From the NCBI RefSeq assembly GCF_003315235.1, contig NZ_QNRU01000002.1, forward strand, positions 104,615-168,614: a DNA stretch of 64,000 bases, written 5' to 3'. The position numbers and the translations under genes are program-made. Positions 32,014-42,968 of the stretch are shown here, in pieces. Numbering within the stretch: the stretch's first letter is position 1; each line of letters starts with the position of its first letter. This stretch comes from Neisseria gonorrhoeae. Lineage in GTDB: Bacteria > Pseudomonadota > Gammaproteobacteria > Burkholderiales > Neisseriaceae. The notes under the pieces were generated by a model. The model saw only the letters and a list, made by a program, of their open reading frames with translations. It ran no database searches and was not told where the DNA came from.

Positions 32014-33324
32014 CTATTTCCGAGAAAATGATTTCATTTCTGAACGAGTCATTAACTTATCATACTGTTGAGTAAGCCTATACGAATTTATTTGTGTACT
32101 AAAATCCATCGTTACAACAACTAGAATCAACAAAGACGTGCCACCCAAATAAAAAGGTACATTTAAAACCGTAGTTAAGAACTCTGGAATTAAACAAATA
32201 GTTGTAATATAAAGAGCTCCAAACAATGTCAAACGTAATACAACTTTTTCTAAATACCTAGAGGTCTGCTCACCAGGTCTAATCCCAGGAACAAAAGCAC
32301 CACTCTTTTTTAAATTCTCTGCCATTTCTTTAGGACTAAAAACCAAAGCCGTATAAAAATAACAAAAGAAAATAACTGTCGCTGCAAATAAAGCCATATA
32401 CAGCAATTGACCGTGTTGTAACAATCCAGCTATTTTGTGCAAAACACTATTTGTATCAGCCGAACCAAACCAACCTAAAAGAGTAGATGGAAATAGAATA
32501 ATACTGGAAGCAAAAATTGGGGGAATAACACCAGCCATATTCAACTTGAAAGGCATATGCGTATTTTGACTACCCACCCTACCATTAAACTGGCGTTTTG
32601 CATAATGAATAGGAATCTTCCGCTGTGCACTTTCAAAGTATACAACCAAATAAATTAATAATAAGGCACCAAATACAATAAGCAACGCCGTAAGCATGCT
32701 CATAGAACCTTGGTTCGTCAGTGTAACCAGCTTTGCAATACCCGAAGGAATACCTGAAGCAATACCTGCCGTAATGATTAAAGAAATACCGTTCCCGATA
32801 CCCCTTTCAGTAATTTGCTCCCCAAGCCACATAAGAAACATGGTTCCCGTTACCAAAGAAACTACCGTGGAAACATGAAACTCAAATGAACTTGTTACAA
32901 CAATTCCTTGCTGAAATACGAAAGATGCAACACCTAGACTTTGAAGAATTGCTAACAAAACAGTACCATACCTAGTATATTTCGTAATTACCTTTCTACC
33001 AGCCTCCCCTTCTTTTTTTAAAGCCTTCAATGATGGCAAAATTTCAGAAGCGAGCTGTACAATAATAGAAGCTGAAATATATGGCATAATTCCTATTGCA
33101 AATATACTAAAGCGCTCTAACGACCCACCGGAAAACATATTCAATATTCCCAGGATGCCGTTTCCAGCGCTTTCGTATAATTTAGCTAAAGCAACAGCAT
33201 CAACCCCAGGTACGGGTATATGGGCACCAATTCGAAAAACAATCAATGCTCCAAATAGAAACAAAAGACGTTTCTTAAGATCTCCAAACTTGGATGAACC
33301 TGATGACGTTTGTTGATTAGCCAC
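32014..33324 (-). CDS. secY: Preprotein translocase subunit SecY
   Basis: A 436-residue inner-membrane channel with ten membrane segments, the main pore of the SecYEG translocon. The plug/pore area [34 protein letters not shown] before TM8-9 and [21 protein letters not shown] are conserved. It follows rplO by 11 bases, as in the spc operon of most bacteria. Its partner secE is in this window at 62340. Confidence 0.98.
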   Translation of the reverse strand: MANQQTSSGSSKFGDLKKRLLFLFGALIVFRIGAHIPVPGVDAVALAKLYESAGNGILGILNMFSGGSLERFSIFAIGIMPYISASIIVQLASEILPSLKALKKEGEAGRKVITKYTRYGTVLLAILQSLGVASFVFQQGIVVTSSFEFHVSTVVSLVTGTMFLMWLGEQITERGIGNGISLIITAGIASGIPSGIAKLVTLTNQGSMSMLTALLIVFGALLLIYLVVYFESAQRKIPIHYAKRQFNGRVGSQNTHMPFKLNMAGVIPPIFASSIILFPSTLLGWFGSADTNSVLHKIAGLLQHGQLLYMALFAATVIFFCYFYTALVFSPKEMAENLKKSGAFVPGIRPGEQTSRYLEKVVLRLTLFGALYITTICLIPEFLTTVLNVPFYLGGTSLLILVVVTMDFSTQINSYRLTQQYDKLMTRSEMKSFSRK

Positions 33325-33335
33325 AATATTAAACC

Positions 33336-33770
33336 TTACATTTCAATCTTACCACCAACATCCTCGATAGCAGCTCTCGCACCTTTGGTAACTTTAATAC
33401 CCTTCAAAGCAACTGCCTTAGAAATTTCACCAGAAGCAATAACTTTAACATTAGAGACTGTAGATGCAATCAGACCTGCTTGCTTTAAGACTAAAATATC
33501 AATCTCATTAACAGCAATTGATTCCAGTTCACTTAAACGAAGCTGTGCATTAGCTGATACTGTTAAAGATTTAAAACCTCTTTTAGGGAGGCGTCGTTGC
33601 AAGGGCATTTGACCACCCTCGAAACCCACCTTATGAAACCCACCAGACCGGCTCTTTTGACCTTTATGACCACGACCACCCGTTTTGCCAAGACCACTAC
33701 CAATACCGCGTCCAACACGACGACCAGCATGCGTAGCACCAACAGCAGGTTGAATTGTATTCAAAAACAT
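33336..33770 (-). CDS. rplO: Large-subunit ribosomal protein L15
   Basis: A 144-residue uL15. The glycine-rich basic N-terminus [20 protein letters not shown] penetrates 23S rRNA, and the C-terminal globular part [10 protein letters not shown]... is intact. It lies 1 base after rpmD. Confidence 0.98.
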   Translation of the reverse strand: MFLNTIQPAVGATHAGRRVGRGIGSGLGKTGGRGHKGQKSRSGGFHKVGFEGGQMPLQRRLPKRGFKSLTVSANAQLRLSELESIAVNEIDILVLKQAGLIASTVSNVKVIASGEISKAVALKGIKVTKGARAAIEDVGGKIEM

Positions 33771-33771
33771 A

Positions 33772-33957
33772 TCAAGACTCCACTTTCAACAAGTAGCTGA
33801 TTTTATTAATCATACCACGGTTTTCAGAGGTATCTAAAACCTCTACCGTATGCTCGCGACGACACAAACCTAAACCGCGTGCACATGCACGATGAGATTC
33901 AATTGTACCAATCAGGCTTTTAACCAATGTAACCCTAATCTTTTTTTGTTCAGCCAT
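33772..33957 (-). CDS. rpmD: Large-subunit ribosomal protein L30
   Basis: A 61-residue uL30, starting [20 protein letters not shown] and containing the family signature [19 protein letters not shown]. The start overlaps the 3' end of rpsE by 8 bases, suggesting coupled translation. Confidence 0.97.
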
Positions 33958-34468
33958 GGTTAACTCCCAAAATGTCTTCCACTGTCAAGCCACGTTTGGC
34001 TGCGATATCAGCAGGAGTATGCAACTTAGACAAACCATCTAATGTTGCACGTACGATATTATATGGGTTAGTAGATCCGTGCACTTTGGCGGAAATATTA
34101 TGAATGCCCATAGCATCAAAAACCAAACGCATAGGTCCACCGGCTTTTACGCCACTACCCTCTTTAGCAGGCTGCATAAATACTTTAGTAGCACCATGTC
34201 GACCAATAACCTCATGATGGATCGTACCATTTTTTAATGGTACCTTAATCATAGAGCGTCGTGCTTGATCCATCGCCTTTTGGACTGCAACAGGCACTTC
34301 TTTTGACTTACCTTTACCCATACCAATACGACCATCTCCATCACCAACAACAGTTAGCGCAGAGAAAGCCATAATGCGACCACCTTTAACTACTTTGGTT
34401 ACACGGTTAACTGCGACCATCTTTTCAATCAGACCGTCACCGCGTTCTTCAATTTCATGTTTTGCCAT
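33950..34468 (-). CDS. rpsE: Small-subunit ribosomal protein S5
   Basis: A 172-residue uS5 involved in decoding accuracy and mRNA unwinding. The double-stranded-RNA-binding N-terminal domain [15 protein letters not shown] and the [22 protein letters not shown] C-terminal domain are complete. The loop residues Thr24, Val27 and Lys28, which change in spectinomycin-resistant gonococci, are wild type here. Confidence 0.98.
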
Positions 34469-34486
34469 CTGAAAGTCTCCAAATAT

Positions 34487-34840
34487 TTAGAAGCTTAAAC
34501 CATTTTCACGAGCAGCTTCAGCCAAAGCCTTCACACGACCGTGATATTGGAAACCTGAACGATCAAAAGCAACCTTTTCTACACCTGCTGCTTTAGCCTT
34601 CTCAGCAATACGTTTACCAACTATTGCAGCTGCTTCAACATTGCTTCCAGATTTCAGACTACCGCGCACCTCAGCTTCCAATGTAGAGGCTTGAGCCAAT
34701 ACTTTATCACCTTCAGCACTAATTACTTGAGCATAAATATGATTATTGCTTCGGAACACACATAATCTTACCATTTTCAAGTCCGCAATACGAGCACGGG
34801 TTTTGCGTGCACGACGGAGTCGGGTTGTATGTTTATCCAT
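34487..34840 (-). CDS. rplR: Large-subunit ribosomal protein L18
   Basis: A 117-residue uL18 that binds 5S rRNA in the central protuberance. It starts [20 protein letters not shown] and ends with [26 protein letters not shown], the usual C-terminus. It lies 18 bases before rpsE and 13 bases after rplF. Confidence 0.98.
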   Translation of the reverse strand: MDKHTTRLRRARKTRARIADLKMVRLCVFRSNNHIYAQVISAEGDKVLAQASTLEAEVRGSLKSGSNVEAAAIVGKRIAEKAKAAGVEKVAFDRSGFQYHGRVKALAEAARENGLSF

Positions 34841-34853
34841 TAGTGAACCTCAA

Positions 34854-35387
34854 TTATTTTTTCTTGGCTTCTTTCATTACCACTACTTCGCCTACATAGC
34901 GAACACCTTTACCTTTATAAGGCTCAGGAGCACGGAACGCACGAATCTCAGAAGCAACTTGACCAACAACTTGTTTATCCGAGCCAGTTAAAACAATCTC
35001 TGTTTGGCTAGGAGTTTGAACGGAGACACCTTCAGGCATTTCATATACGATCGGATGAGAAAAACCCAAAGACAGATTCAAGATTTTACCTTGTGCTTGA
35101 GCACGATAACCCACGCCTATCAATTGTAATTTCTTCTCAAAACCTTCTGAAACACCTTTAACCATATTGCTGACTAATGCGCGAGCAGTACCAGACATTG
35201 CATTTGCTTGTTTACTGCTATTATTCGCAACAAAAGTCAATTTGCCATCATTAAATTCAATGGCTACATCAGAATGCAAAGGAAAAGACAATTCACCGTT
35301 CTTACCCTTAATAACCAATGCCTCTGTTCCAAATTTTACTTCTACACCAGCGGGAACCGTCACTGGGTTTTTTGCGACACGTGACAT
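34854..35387 (-). CDS. rplF: Large-subunit ribosomal protein L6
   Basis: A 177-residue uL6 near the factor-binding site of the 50S subunit. It has two related alpha/beta domains, and the C-terminal signature [24 protein letters not shown] is present. Confidence 0.98.
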   Translation of the reverse strand: MSRVAKNPVTVPAGVEVKFGTEALVIKGKNGELSFPLHSDVAIEFNDGKLTFVANNSSKQANAMSGTARALVSNMVKGVSEGFEKKLQLIGVGYRAQAQGKILNLSLGFSHPIVYEMPEGVSVQTPSQTEIVLTGSDKQVVGQVASEIRAFRAPEPYKGKGVRYVGEVVVMKEAKKK

Positions 35388-35400
35388 TTCTTTTCCTCCA

Positions 35401-35793
35401 CTAGGCTACAATGCATAACAACTCACCACCAACACCTTGAGAACGTGCTTTACGATCAGTCATTACACCTTTAGAAGTACTAACGATAGCAATACCCAAG
35501 CCATTCATAACACTTGGAATCTCACTAGACGCTTTATAAATACGCAAACCGGGGCGAGATACACGCTTGATTTGTTCAATTACAGGACGACCTGCATAGT
35601 ATTTTAATTGAATTTCCAATATAGACTTTACGTCAGATGAAACTGCGAAGTCCTCAATATATCCTTCTTCTTTCAATACCTTTGCAATAGCACACTTTAA
35701 TTTTGAAGAAGGCATTGCAACTGCTGCTTTATTAGCACGTTGCGCATTGCGGATACGAGTCAACATATCGGAAATAGGATCATGCATACTCAT
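35401..35793 (-). CDS. rpsH: Small-subunit ribosomal protein S8
   Basis: A 130-residue uS8, a primary binder of the 16S central domain. It starts [20 protein letters not shown]; an internal ATG two codons on is the more usual family start. The C-terminal [24 protein letters not shown] binds RNA. In E. coli S8 represses the spc operon by binding near rplE. Confidence 0.97.
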
Positions 35794-35808
35794 TCTTAAT
35801 TACTCCTA

Positions 35809-36114
35809 TTACCAGCTGGCTTTAACAACACCCGGAATTTCGCCACGCATGGCGATTTCACGGATTTTAATACGACCCAAACCAAATTTACGGAAAGTAC
35901 CACGAGGGCGACCTGTCAAAGCACAACGACGACGTTGACGCACAGGTGCCGCATTACGAGGAATGGATTGAAACCTCAAACGAGCCTCAAAACGCTCTTC
36001 CTCAGTTGCATTCGAATCATTGATTACCGCTTTAATTGCCGCGCGTTTAGCCGCATATTTTTTAGCCAAAGCTTGACGTTTCAGATCACGATTAATAAGT
36101 GCTTTCTTAGCCAT
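35809..36114 (-). CDS. rpsN: Small-subunit ribosomal protein S14 (zinc-independent form)
   Basis: A 101-residue uS14 of the long type without the CxxC zinc knuckle. It starts [20 protein letters not shown] and ends with [20 protein letters not shown] plus a short tail. It is in the 30S head, 2 bases after rplE. Confidence 0.98.
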   Translation of the reverse strand: MAKKALINRDLKRQALAKKYAAKRAAIKAVINDSNATEEERFEARLRFQSIPRNAAPVRQRRRCALTGRPRGTFRKFGLGRIKIREIAMRGEIPGVVKASW

Positions 36115-36116
36115 GA

Positions 36117-36656
36117 TTATCCTTTGAACGGAAATTTAAACAATGACAATAAAGCTTTCGCTTCCTCATCGGTTTTTGCTGTAGTAGTAATAGTAATATT
36201 CAAACCACGCAAAGCATCAATTTTATCGTATTCAATTTCCGGGAAAATAATTTGCTCACGAACACCCATATTGTAATTGCCACGGCCATCAAATGATTTA
36301 CCGCTCACACCACGGAAGTCACGTACGCGAGGTAATGCAATAGTAATCAAACGATCCAAGAATTCAAACATTTGATCACGACGCAATGTTACTTTGCAAC
36401 CAACCGGATAGTTATCACGGATTTTAAAACCTGCGATAGATTTACGGGCAACAGTAACAACCGGTCTTTGACCGGCAATTCTCTCTAAATCGGAAACAGC
36501 ATGTTCCATAACTTTTTTGTCAGCAACAGCCTCACCCACACCCATATTCAAGGTGATTTTTTCAATACGCGGGACTTCCATTACTGATTTGTAACCAAAT
36601 TGTTTAACCAATTCAGGAACAACTGTCTCTTTATAAAACTCTCTCAACCGAGCCAT
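36117..36656 (-). CDS. rplE: Large-subunit ribosomal protein L5
   Basis: A 179-residue uL5 that binds 5S rRNA and contacts P-site tRNA. It starts [20 protein letters not shown]. The motif [17 protein letters not shown] and the C-terminal [20 protein letters not shown] are conserved. Confidence 0.98.
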   Translation of the reverse strand: MARLREFYKETVVPELVKQFGYKSVMEVPRIEKITLNMGVGEAVADKKVMEHAVSDLERIAGQRPVVTVARKSIAGFKIRDNYPVGCKVTLRRDQMFEFLDRLITIALPRVRDFRGVSGKSFDGRGNYNMGVREQIIFPEIEYDKIDALRGLNITITTTAKTDEEAKALLSLFKFPFKG

Positions 36657-36665
36657 GTTATCTCC

Positions 36666-36989
36666 TTATGCTCCAATGATAGAGCCATTTGATTTGAAGA
36701 AACGAACGCGTTTAACTTTGCCTTCATTTTCAATCAGCTTAATACCAACACGGTCCGCTTTATTAGTTTCCGGATTCAGGATTGCGATATTAGAAATATC
36801 CAAAGGCATTTCTTTAGTAATAATACCGCCCTTAATGCCACGCATTGGATTAGGTTTTTGATGGCGTTTTACAACATTAACGCCCTCAACAACAACTTTA
36901 CCACCCAACACTCGAACTACTTGACCCTGCTTACCTTTATCCTTACCAGCAATTACTACAACCCTATCGCCTTTAATGATTTTATTCAT
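36666..36989 (-). CDS. rplX: Large-subunit ribosomal protein L24
   Basis: A 107-residue uL24, an early assembly initiator at the tunnel exit. The KOW motif [21 protein letters not shown] is at residues 7-27. It lies between rplN (11 bases) and rplE (9 bases). Confidence 0.98.
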   Translation of the reverse strand: MNKIIKGDRVVVIAGKDKGKQGQVVRVLGGKVVVEGVNVVKRHQKPNPMRGIKGGIITKEMPLDISNIAILNPETNKADRVGIKLIENEGKVKRVRFFKSNGSIIGA

Positions 36990-37000
36990 CGTGCTATTCC

Positions 37001-37369
37001 TTATAATACTTCAGGTGCCAATGAAACGATTTTCATAAATCGCTCAGTACGCAATTCACGGGTTACCGGACCAAAGATACGAGTACCCAAAGGTTCAAGT
37101 TTATTATTCAGCAACACGGCGGCATTGTTATCGAATTTAATTAACGCACCATCAGGACGACGCACACCCTTAGCAGTACGAACAACTACCGCATTATATA
37201 CATCGCCTTTTTTGACACGGCCACGCGGAACCGCATCTTTAACTGCCACTTTAATAATATCGCCAACAGAAGCGTAGCGACGCTTAGATCCGCCCAATAC
37301 CTTGATACACATTACGCGACGCGCACCAGAGTTATCAGCCACATCTAAGATGGTCTGCATTTGAATCAT
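37001..37369 (-). CDS. rplN: Large-subunit ribosomal protein L14
   Basis: A 122-residue uL14 at the subunit interface near bL19. It starts [20 protein letters not shown], and the [22 protein letters not shown] signature is present. It is the first gene after a 221-base gap, as at the S10/spc operon boundary in E. coli. Confidence 0.98.
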   Translation of the reverse strand: MIQMQTILDVADNSGARRVMCIKVLGGSKRRYASVGDIIKVAVKDAVPRGRVKKGDVYNAVVVRTAKGVRRPDGALIKFDNNAAVLLNNKLEPLGTRIFGPVTRELRTERFMKIVSLAPEVL

Positions 37370-37590
37370 ATTATTACCTTTAAATTAACCAACTTAATTT
37401 ACCACTTTCAGATAACTTACAGCAAAGCCGCTGCTTATTAAATGAAACCTTGCGGTTCAAGTAAACCAGTCTTGGATCCCGAAAGGGAAGAAACTTCCAG
37501 AAGAAACTGGAAGACAGGAAACGAAGTTTACACGCAAATTAAATTTGCTGCAATACTTCGTTTCCCATTCCAAGCACGTTGCTTTAATTC
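37370..37590 (-). promoter_or_regulatory. S10/spc operon boundary with candidate spc promoter and hairpins
   Basis: On the minus strand TTGCAG (37548-37553), a 17-base spacer and TAAACT (37525-37530) form a candidate promoter for rplN onward. It overlaps a perfect 11-bp inverted repeat GGAAACGAAGT/ACTTCGTTTCC (37517-37527, 37555-37565). Two more hairpins follow in the leader: CTTCCAG/CTGGAAG (37494-37513) and TCCC/GGGA (37477-37488). In most bacteria spc genes follow rpsQ after a comparable gap; the structures could serve promoter control or RNA processing. Confidence 0.5.
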
Positions 37591-37854
37591 TTAAATAGAA
37601 CGTGCTTTCTCAACCAACTCACTGACAACCCAAGATTTAGTTTTTGACAATGGACGGGATTCCGATATAACAACCACATCACCAATTCCATATTGATTAT
37701 TTTCATCATGGGCATGGATTTTAGTAGATAATCGAATAATCTTACCATACAGCGAATGTTTTACTTTACGCTCAACCAATACTGTTACGGTTTTATCCAT
37801 TTTGTCGCTTACTACTTTGCCTTGCAAAGTACGAACATTTTTAGTTTCGCTCAT
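37591..37854 (-). CDS. rpsQ: Small-subunit ribosomal protein S17
   Basis: An 87-residue uS17, OB-fold, binding the 16S 5' domain. It contains [20 protein letters not shown] and [20 protein letters not shown]. The start shares one base with the rpmC stop. It is the last gene of the S10 group. Confidence 0.98.
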   Translation of the reverse strand: MSETKNVRTLQGKVVSDKMDKTVTVLVERKVKHSLYGKIIRLSTKIHAHDENNQYGIGDVVVISESRPLSKTKSWVVSELVEKARSI

Positions 37855-38045
37855 TACTTAGCACCTTTTTCAGTTAAAACGGTTTTAATACGAGCAATAT
37901 CGCGACGTACACGTTTCAATTCACTTGGTTTGCCTAATTGACCGGTAGCGTTTTGCATACGTAAGCCAAACTGAGCTTTCAACAAGTCCAACAAATCTGC
38001 ATTCAACTGCTCAACGGATTTGTCTTTCAATTCATTTGCTTTCAT
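37854..38045 (-). CDS. rpmC: Large-subunit ribosomal protein L29
   Basis: A 63-residue uL29, two-helix protein at the tunnel exit. It starts [20 protein letters not shown] and contains the signature [15 protein letters not shown]. Stop/start contacts of one base with both rplP and rpsQ point to translational coupling. Confidence 0.98.
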   Translation of the reverse strand: MKANELKDKSVEQLNADLLDLLKAQFGLRMQNATGQLGKPSELKRVRRDIARIKTVLTEKGAK

Positions 38046-38461
38046 TATTGACCCACCTGTCTTACTACAAAGGTTGTAGGAATAGGCAATTTGGCAGCAG
38101 CCAACTCGAATGCTTCACGAGCCAGTTCCTCTGGAACGCCATCCATTTCATACAACACTTTACCTGGTTTAATTTCGGCAATGTAATATTCCACGTTACC
38201 TTTACCGCCACCCATACGAACTTGAATAGGCTTTTCAGTAATCGGTTTGTCAGGGAATACACGAATCCAAATACGACCACCACGTTTGATGTGACGGGTC
38301 ATTGCACGACGAGCAGCTTCGATTTGACGGGCAGTCAAACGACCACGACCTACGGCTTTCAAGCCGAACTCACCGAAACTTACCTTATTACCGCGAGTAG
38401 CGATGCCGGTATTGCGACCCTTTTGTTGCTTACGGTATTTCAGTCTAGTTGGCTGCAGCAT
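38045..38461 (-). CDS. rplP: Large-subunit ribosomal protein L16
   Basis: A 138-residue uL16 close to the peptidyl transferase centre and A-site tRNA. I start it at [15 protein letters not shown], the conserved N-terminus; the frame is open upstream inside rpsC. This start lies within the last codons of rpsC, a 17-base overlap. Confidence 0.97.
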   Translation of the reverse strand: MLQPTRLKYRKQQKGRNTGIATRGNKVSFGEFGLKAVGRGRLTARQIEAARRAMTRHIKRGGRIWIRVFPDKPITEKPIQVRMGGGKGNVEYYIAEIKPGKVLYEMDGVPEELAREAFELAAAKLPIPTTFVVRQVGQ

Positions 38462-39137
38462 TACGTCTACCTGCCTTTCTTTGTTTACTCTCATGTTCAG
38501 GTTTGGAAGATTTAATATTGCCTTCCGTATAAACCCAAACTTTCAGACCCAATACACCATATGTGGTGTGCGCTTCGCTGGTTGCATAATCTACATTTGC
38601 ACGTAAAGTATGCAGTGGCACGCGACCTTCACGATACCATTCGCTACGGGCAATATCCGCACCATTCAGACGGCCTGAAGTCATAATCTTAATGCCTTTA
38701 GCACCAGAACGCATTGCATTTTGCATTGCTCGTTTCATAGCACGACGGAATTGAACGCGTTTTTCCAACTGCTGGGCGATACCGTCAGCAATAATTTGAG
38801 CATCCAACTCAGGACGGCGAATCTCTTCAATATTTACATGAATAGGTACACCCATCAAGACTTGCAAGTCACGTTTCAAAACTTCGATATCCTCACCTTT
38901 TTTACCGATAACCACACCCGGACGAGCGGAGTGAATGGTAATGCGTGCAGATTTTGCAGGGCGTTCAATAATTACTCGACCAACCGAAGCATTGGCCAAT
39001 TTTTGACGCAAATAATTGCGAACATCGATATCCTGCTTCAAAACAGTAGAAAAGTCGGTACTTTTAGCAAACCATTTTGAAGCCCAGTCTTTAGTTACCG
39101 CCAGGCGAAAGCCTGTAGGGTTAATCTTTTGTCCCAT
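38445..39137 (-). CDS. rpsC: Small-subunit ribosomal protein S3
   Basis: A 230-residue uS3 in the 30S head, part of the mRNA entry helicase. It starts [20 protein letters not shown]. The KH domain [20 protein letters not shown] is at about residues 70-90. The basic C-terminal tail overlaps the rplP start. An uptake-sequence core lies in frame near 38665. Confidence 0.98.
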   Translation of the reverse strand: MGQKINPTGFRLAVTKDWASKWFAKSTDFSTVLKQDIDVRNYLRQKLANASVGRVIIERPAKSARITIHSARPGVVIGKKGEDIEVLKRDLQVLMGVPIHVNIEEIRRPELDAQIIADGIAQQLEKRVQFRRAMKRAMQNAMRSGAKGIKIMTSGRLNGADIARSEWYREGRVPLHTLRANVDYATSEAHTTYGVLGLKVWVYTEGNIKSSKPEHESKQRKAGRRNAAAN

Positions 39138-39146
39138 AGCTTTTCC

Positions 39147-39476
39147 TTAGTTACCCACTGTCACATTGATATGACAAGTTTGTTTTTCGATGCGGTTACC
39201 GCGACCTTTGGCGCGAGCTTGAAAACGTTTCAAGCTTGGACCTTTGTCAACAAAGATAGTTACCACTTTCAGTTCATCAATGTCCGCACCGTTATTATGC
39301 TCAGCATTAGCAATAGCTGACTCCAATACTTTTTTGATCAGCTCGGCACCTTTTTTAGGGCTGAAAGCCAAAATATTCAAAGCTTGGGCAACGTCTTTAC
39401 CACGAATCAAATCAGCTACCAAACGAGCCTTTTGAGCAGAGATACGGGCATTTTTATGTTGTGCATTTACTCTCAT
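39147..39476 (-). CDS. rplV: Large-subunit ribosomal protein L22
   Basis: A 109-residue uL22 whose beta hairpin lines the peptide tunnel. It starts [20 protein letters not shown]. The hairpin region [22 protein letters not shown] shows no duplication or deletion of the sort tied to macrolide resistance. Confidence 0.98.
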
Positions 39477-39484
39477 GATTCACC

Positions 39485-39763
39485 TTATTTCTTTTTAGCC
39501 TTTTTATCGGCCAGGTGGCCTTTAAAGGTACGGGTCAATGAGAATTCGCCTAATTTATGACCAACCATATTGTCGCTGATAAACACAGGCACATGGGTGC
39601 GACCGTTGTGCACGGCAATGGTCAGACCGATAAAATCAGGCAGAATGGTAGAACGACGAGACCAGGTTTTAATCGGGCGTTTGTCGTTGCTTGCGCGAAC
39701 AGCATCTACTTTTTTCAGCAAATGCAGGTCTACATATGGGCCTTTTTTCAATGAACGAGCCAT
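39485..39763 (-). CDS. rpsS: Small-subunit ribosomal protein S19
   Basis: A 92-residue uS19 that works with S13 in the 30S head. It starts [20 protein letters not shown], with [28 protein letters not shown] core sequence conserved. Confidence 0.98.
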   Translation of the reverse strand: MARSLKKGPYVDLHLLKKVDAVRASNDKRPIKTWSRRSTILPDFIGLTIAVHNGRTHVPVFISDNMVGHKLGEFSLTRTFKGHLADKKAKKK

Positions 39764-39768
39764 ACTAA

Positions 39769-40602
39769 TTAACCTTTATTTGAGTAACGGCGACGAACAA
39801 TCATATTATCCGTGCGTTTGTTATTACGAGTGCGGTAGCCTTTAGCAGGAGTACCCCATGGACTAACCGGTTCGCGGGCTTCGCCGGTACGGCCTTCACC
39901 ACCACCATGCGGGTGATCGACGGGATTCATGACAACACCGCGTACGGTCGGACGAATACCGCGCCAACGGTTAGCACCGGCTTTACCGATTTTTTTCAGG
40001 CTTTGCTCTTCGTTACCGACTTCACCGATGGTCGCACGGCAATCTACGTTGATTTTACGAACTTCGCCAGAGCGCAGACGGACTTGAGCGTATGCACCTT
40101 CTTTAGCCAACAATACCGCAGAAGCACCGGCAGAACGTGCGATTTGAGCACCTTTACCGGGTTTCATTTCGATACAGTGGATAGTCGTACCAACGGGAAT
40201 GTTGCGGATCGGCAGGGTGTTGCCTACTTTGATGGCAGCTTCAGCACCGGAAACCAATACGACACCGGCTTGAATACCGCGAGGAGCGATGATGTAACGA
40301 CGCTCGCCGTCTGCATAGCACAACAGTGCGATGAAGGCAGTACGGTTAGGATCGTATTCGATACGCTCTACTTTAGCAGAAATGCCGTCTTTGTTACGTT
40401 TAAAGTCTACAACACGGTAATGGTGTTTATGACCGCCGCCTTTGTGACGGGTGGTGATATGACCATTATTGTTACGGCCGGCAGTAGAATTTTTCTTTTC
40501 AAGCAAGGGTGCATAAGGTGCACCTTTGTGCAAACCTTCTGTTACCACGCGAACCATGCCGCGACGGCCTGCAGAGGTCGGCTTCATTTTAACGATTGCC
40601 AT
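39769..40602 (-). CDS. rplB: Large-subunit ribosomal protein L2
   Basis: A 277-residue uL2, needed for subunit joining and peptidyl transferase function. The functionally key His lies in [20 protein letters not shown] near residue 230. It lies 5 bases after rplW and 5 before rpsS. Confidence 0.98.
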   Translation of the reverse strand: MAIVKMKPTSAGRRGMVRVVTEGLHKGAPYAPLLEKKNSTAGRNNNGHITTRHKGGGHKHHYRVVDFKRNKDGISAKVERIEYDPNRTAFIALLCYADGERRYIIAPRGIQAGVVLVSGAEAAIKVGNTLPIRNIPVGTTIHCIEMKPGKGAQIARSAGASAVLLAKEGAYAQVRLRSGEVRKINVDCRATIGEVGNEEQSLKKIGKAGANRWRGIRPTVRGVVMNPVDHPHGGGEGRTGEAREPVSPWGTPAKGYRTRNNKRTDNMIVRRRYSNKG

Positions 40603-40607
40603 TTTGT

Positions 40608-40922
40608 TTATTCCTTATCTGCAGCTGCAGCAGCGGCTTCCAAATCCAACTCTTGACCGTCAGCCAAGCTTACATAAGCTTTTTTAACATCGCTGCGGCG
40701 ACCCAAAATACGACCAAAACGCTTAGTTTTGCCTTTAGTGGTAACGGTAGTTACAGAAGCAACTTGAACACCGAACAGCAGCTCGACAGCAGCTTTGATT
40801 TCAGGTTTGGTTGCATTTGCCAAGACTTTAAACGTCATTTGGTTGCATTTTTCAGCCAATACGTTGCTTTTTTCAGAAACGACAGGCGCCAAGATTACTT
40901 GAGTCAAACGTTGTTGATTCAT
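40608..40922 (-). CDS. rplW: Large-subunit ribosomal protein L23
   Basis: A 104-residue uL23 at the tunnel exit, docking site for trigger factor and SRP. Two in-frame ATGs occur two codons apart. The second (MNQQRLTQ) is preferred because AGAGGAG is 8 bases upstream and the ATG overlaps the rplD stop as ATGA. Confidence 0.97.
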
Positions 40923-41539
40923 ACCCATTGCTCCTCTAATTGTGCAACCGCATCTTTAGTGATGATTACTTTTTTATAACGCAGCAAGCTGTAAGGATCA
41001 ACTTGTTGAGCTTCCAAAACCAATACGTTTGGCAAGTTGCGTGAAGCCAAGTAAACATTCTCGTCGAGCCGTTTGGTTACAAACAGCACTTGCTCCAGAG
41101 CCAAATTTTTTACTTGTTCGGCAAAAACTTTGGTTTTGGGAGTTTCGGCAGTCAACGCCTCAATCACAAACAAACGCTCGTCACGCGCCAATTGGGACAG
41201 GATAGTCGCCATACCGGCACGGTACATTTTACGGTTTACTTTTTGAGTGAAGTTTTCGTCGGGTTTGTTCGGGAACGCGCGACCGCCTTTACGCCACAGC
41301 GGAGAAGAAGTCATACCGGAACGGGCGCGGCCGGTACCTTTTTGACGCCATGGTTTTTTGGTTGAGTGTTTTACTTCGGCACGGGTTTTTTGAGCACGGT
41401 TACCAGAGCGGGCGTTTGCCAAGTAGGCATTTACCAGCTGGTGAACCAACGCTTCATTGTATTCGCGGGCGAACAAAGCATCAGAAACAGACAGGCTGCC
41501 TGAAACTTGTCCTTTAGCGTCAATTACTTTCAATTCCAT
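40919..41539 (-). CDS. rplD: Large-subunit ribosomal protein L4
   Basis: A 206-residue uL4. Its extended tunnel loop contains [21 protein letters not shown], unchanged at the Gly positions linked to macrolide resistance in gonococci. In E. coli L4 represses the S10 operon. It shares one base with the rplC stop. Confidence 0.98.
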
Positions 41540-42183
41540 TACGCACCTACTTTCACGCTGGGACGAACTACAACATCGCTGTTGACCGCACCCGGAACAG
41601 CACCCTTAACCAACAGCAGTTGGCGTTCTGCATCAACACGGACAACTTCCAATTTTTGAACAGTTGCTTTGGTGTTGCCGTATTGGCCGGCCATGCGCTT
41701 ACCGGGGAACACGCGACCCGGGTCTTGCGCCATACCGATAGAGCCTGGAACGCGGTGAGAACGGGAGTTACCGTGGGAAGTACGTTGGGCACCGAAGTTA
41801 TGACGTTTGATCGTGCCGGAGAAACCTTTACCTTTAGAGGTACCGGTTACATCGACCAGTTGACCGACTTCAAACATAGAAACGGTGATTTCGTCACCGG
41901 CTTTCAATTCAGCCAGTTTTTCTTCAGTCAAAGCAAACTCAATCAAACCGCGACCGGCTTCAACACCTGCTTTTGCAAAGTGTCCGGCTTCGGCTTTGTT
42001 GACACGATTGGCTTTTTTCTGACCAAAGGTAACTTGAACGGCGGTATAGCCGTCAGTATCTTTGGATTTTACTTGTGTAACGCGGTTGGCAGACATATCC
42101 AAAACGGTTACCGGAACAGAAACACCCTGCTCGTCGAACACGCGGGTCATACCAACTTTGCGTCCAACCAGACCTAAAGTCAT
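41539..42183 (-). CDS. rplC: Large-subunit ribosomal protein L3
   Basis: A 214-residue uL3, an assembly-initiator protein. It starts [20 protein letters not shown]; the frame continues upstream but AAAGGAAAA precedes this ATG. The W-finger/tip region [20 protein letters not shown] is intact. Unlike E. coli it is not directly behind rpsJ; it heads its own transcription unit. Confidence 0.97.
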
Positions 42184-42273
42184 GATTATTTTCCTTTTAA
42201 AGTAAAGGGACAGGCTGCGATTGGCCTGTCTTTCAGACAAAGTTAAACTTGGCAAAAATGTACCAAGCTTGAC

Positions 42274-42303
42274 ATTATATCCGACAAGTCAAAGAAATAT
42301 CAA
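42274..42303 (-). promoter_or_regulatory. Promoter of the rplC (S10) operon
   Basis: Minus strand TTGATA (42298-42303), an 18-base spacer and a perfect TATAAT (42274-42279), about 90 bases before rplC. The leader contains two inverted repeats, CTTGG/CCAAG and GACAGG/CCTGTC, the second close to the ribosome binding site. Confidence 0.75.
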
Positions 42304-42516
42304 CAGAAATATCAGAAATATCTTCAATATGCCGTCTGAAGCGTTTTGAATCTTCAGAAGGCATGGGGTCGGATGCTTTTAAAGTGTCGGTATCCGACCA
42401 TCACGGCGTATGCATCTTTCTCCGACAAACCGGGATGACGTGCGTGTCCTGCAAGATCTTAACCGCCCGCTCCAAATCATGCCGTTCTTCCAAATTCAAT
42501 TCTTTGTTGTTTAAAA

Positions 42517-42623
42517 TATAGTGGATTAAATTTAAATCAGGACAAAGCGACGAAGCCGCAGACAGTACAAATAGTACGGCAAGGCGAGGCAACGCCGTAC
42601 CGGTTTAAATTTAATCCACTATA
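42517..42623. mobile_element. Correia repeat enclosed element, short form (107 bp)
   Basis: Perfect 20-bp inverted ends TATAGTGGATTAAATTTAAA (42517-42536) and its complement (42604-42623). The core is nearly identical to that of the element at 15267. It is inserted between rpsJ and rplC, upstream of the rplC promoter. Confidence 0.93.
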
Positions 42624-42923
42624 TCTTTAAAGACATTAGTAGGCTCATCATCTTTCCTTTATTTACTTGAGAATAAAACATCATCCATCCTTAGAATCAG
42701 ATGGATGCTTCTGCCCAAACCAAGCCCGATTCTACCTTTTTTCGGGGGGCAAGCCTTAGGAAAGTTATGGATAAAAAATATCCTGTTTTGTTCACTAAAA
42801 AATGCCGTCTGAAAATTCTTGAGGCACAAAATAAGCCGATTTCACCGACCGCACTGTTTTTTGATTTTGTTGTTTTGCCTTAAATCTGTTTGCCGCCGCA
42901 TATTTTCAGACGGCATAACATAA

Positions 42924-42956
42924 AAAATCCCCAAGCATTGATTGCTTGGGGATTTT
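42924..42956 (-). terminator. Terminator after rpsJ
   Basis: AAAATCCCCAAGCA and TGCTTGGGGATTTT form a 14-bp stem with a 5-base loop and a T6 run on the minus strand. It ends the rpsL-rpsG-fusA-tuf-rpsJ transcript. Confidence 0.93.
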
Positions 42957-42968
42957 CGACAGTCCGAA

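Larger units (their letters stand above)
42184..42968. other. Insertion-bearing gap between rpsJ and rplC, no confident gene
   Basis: 785 bases split the canonical rpsJ-rplC junction. From left to right it holds the rplC leader, a sigma-70 promoter (42274-42303), an imperfect uptake-sequence hairpin (42329-42364), a Correia element (42517-42623), scattered uptake sequences (42804, 42904) and the rpsJ terminator (42924-42956). A 34-codon stretch [17 protein letters not shown]... on the minus strand before 42500 may be a remnant of a gene broken by the Correia insertion; it has no start of its own. Confidence 0.6.

Noticed and set aside
42401..42592. 63-codon frame between rpsJ and rplC
   Set aside because: Its first half is the inverted end of a Correia element, so the full frame is artificial; only a short remnant after it could be real.
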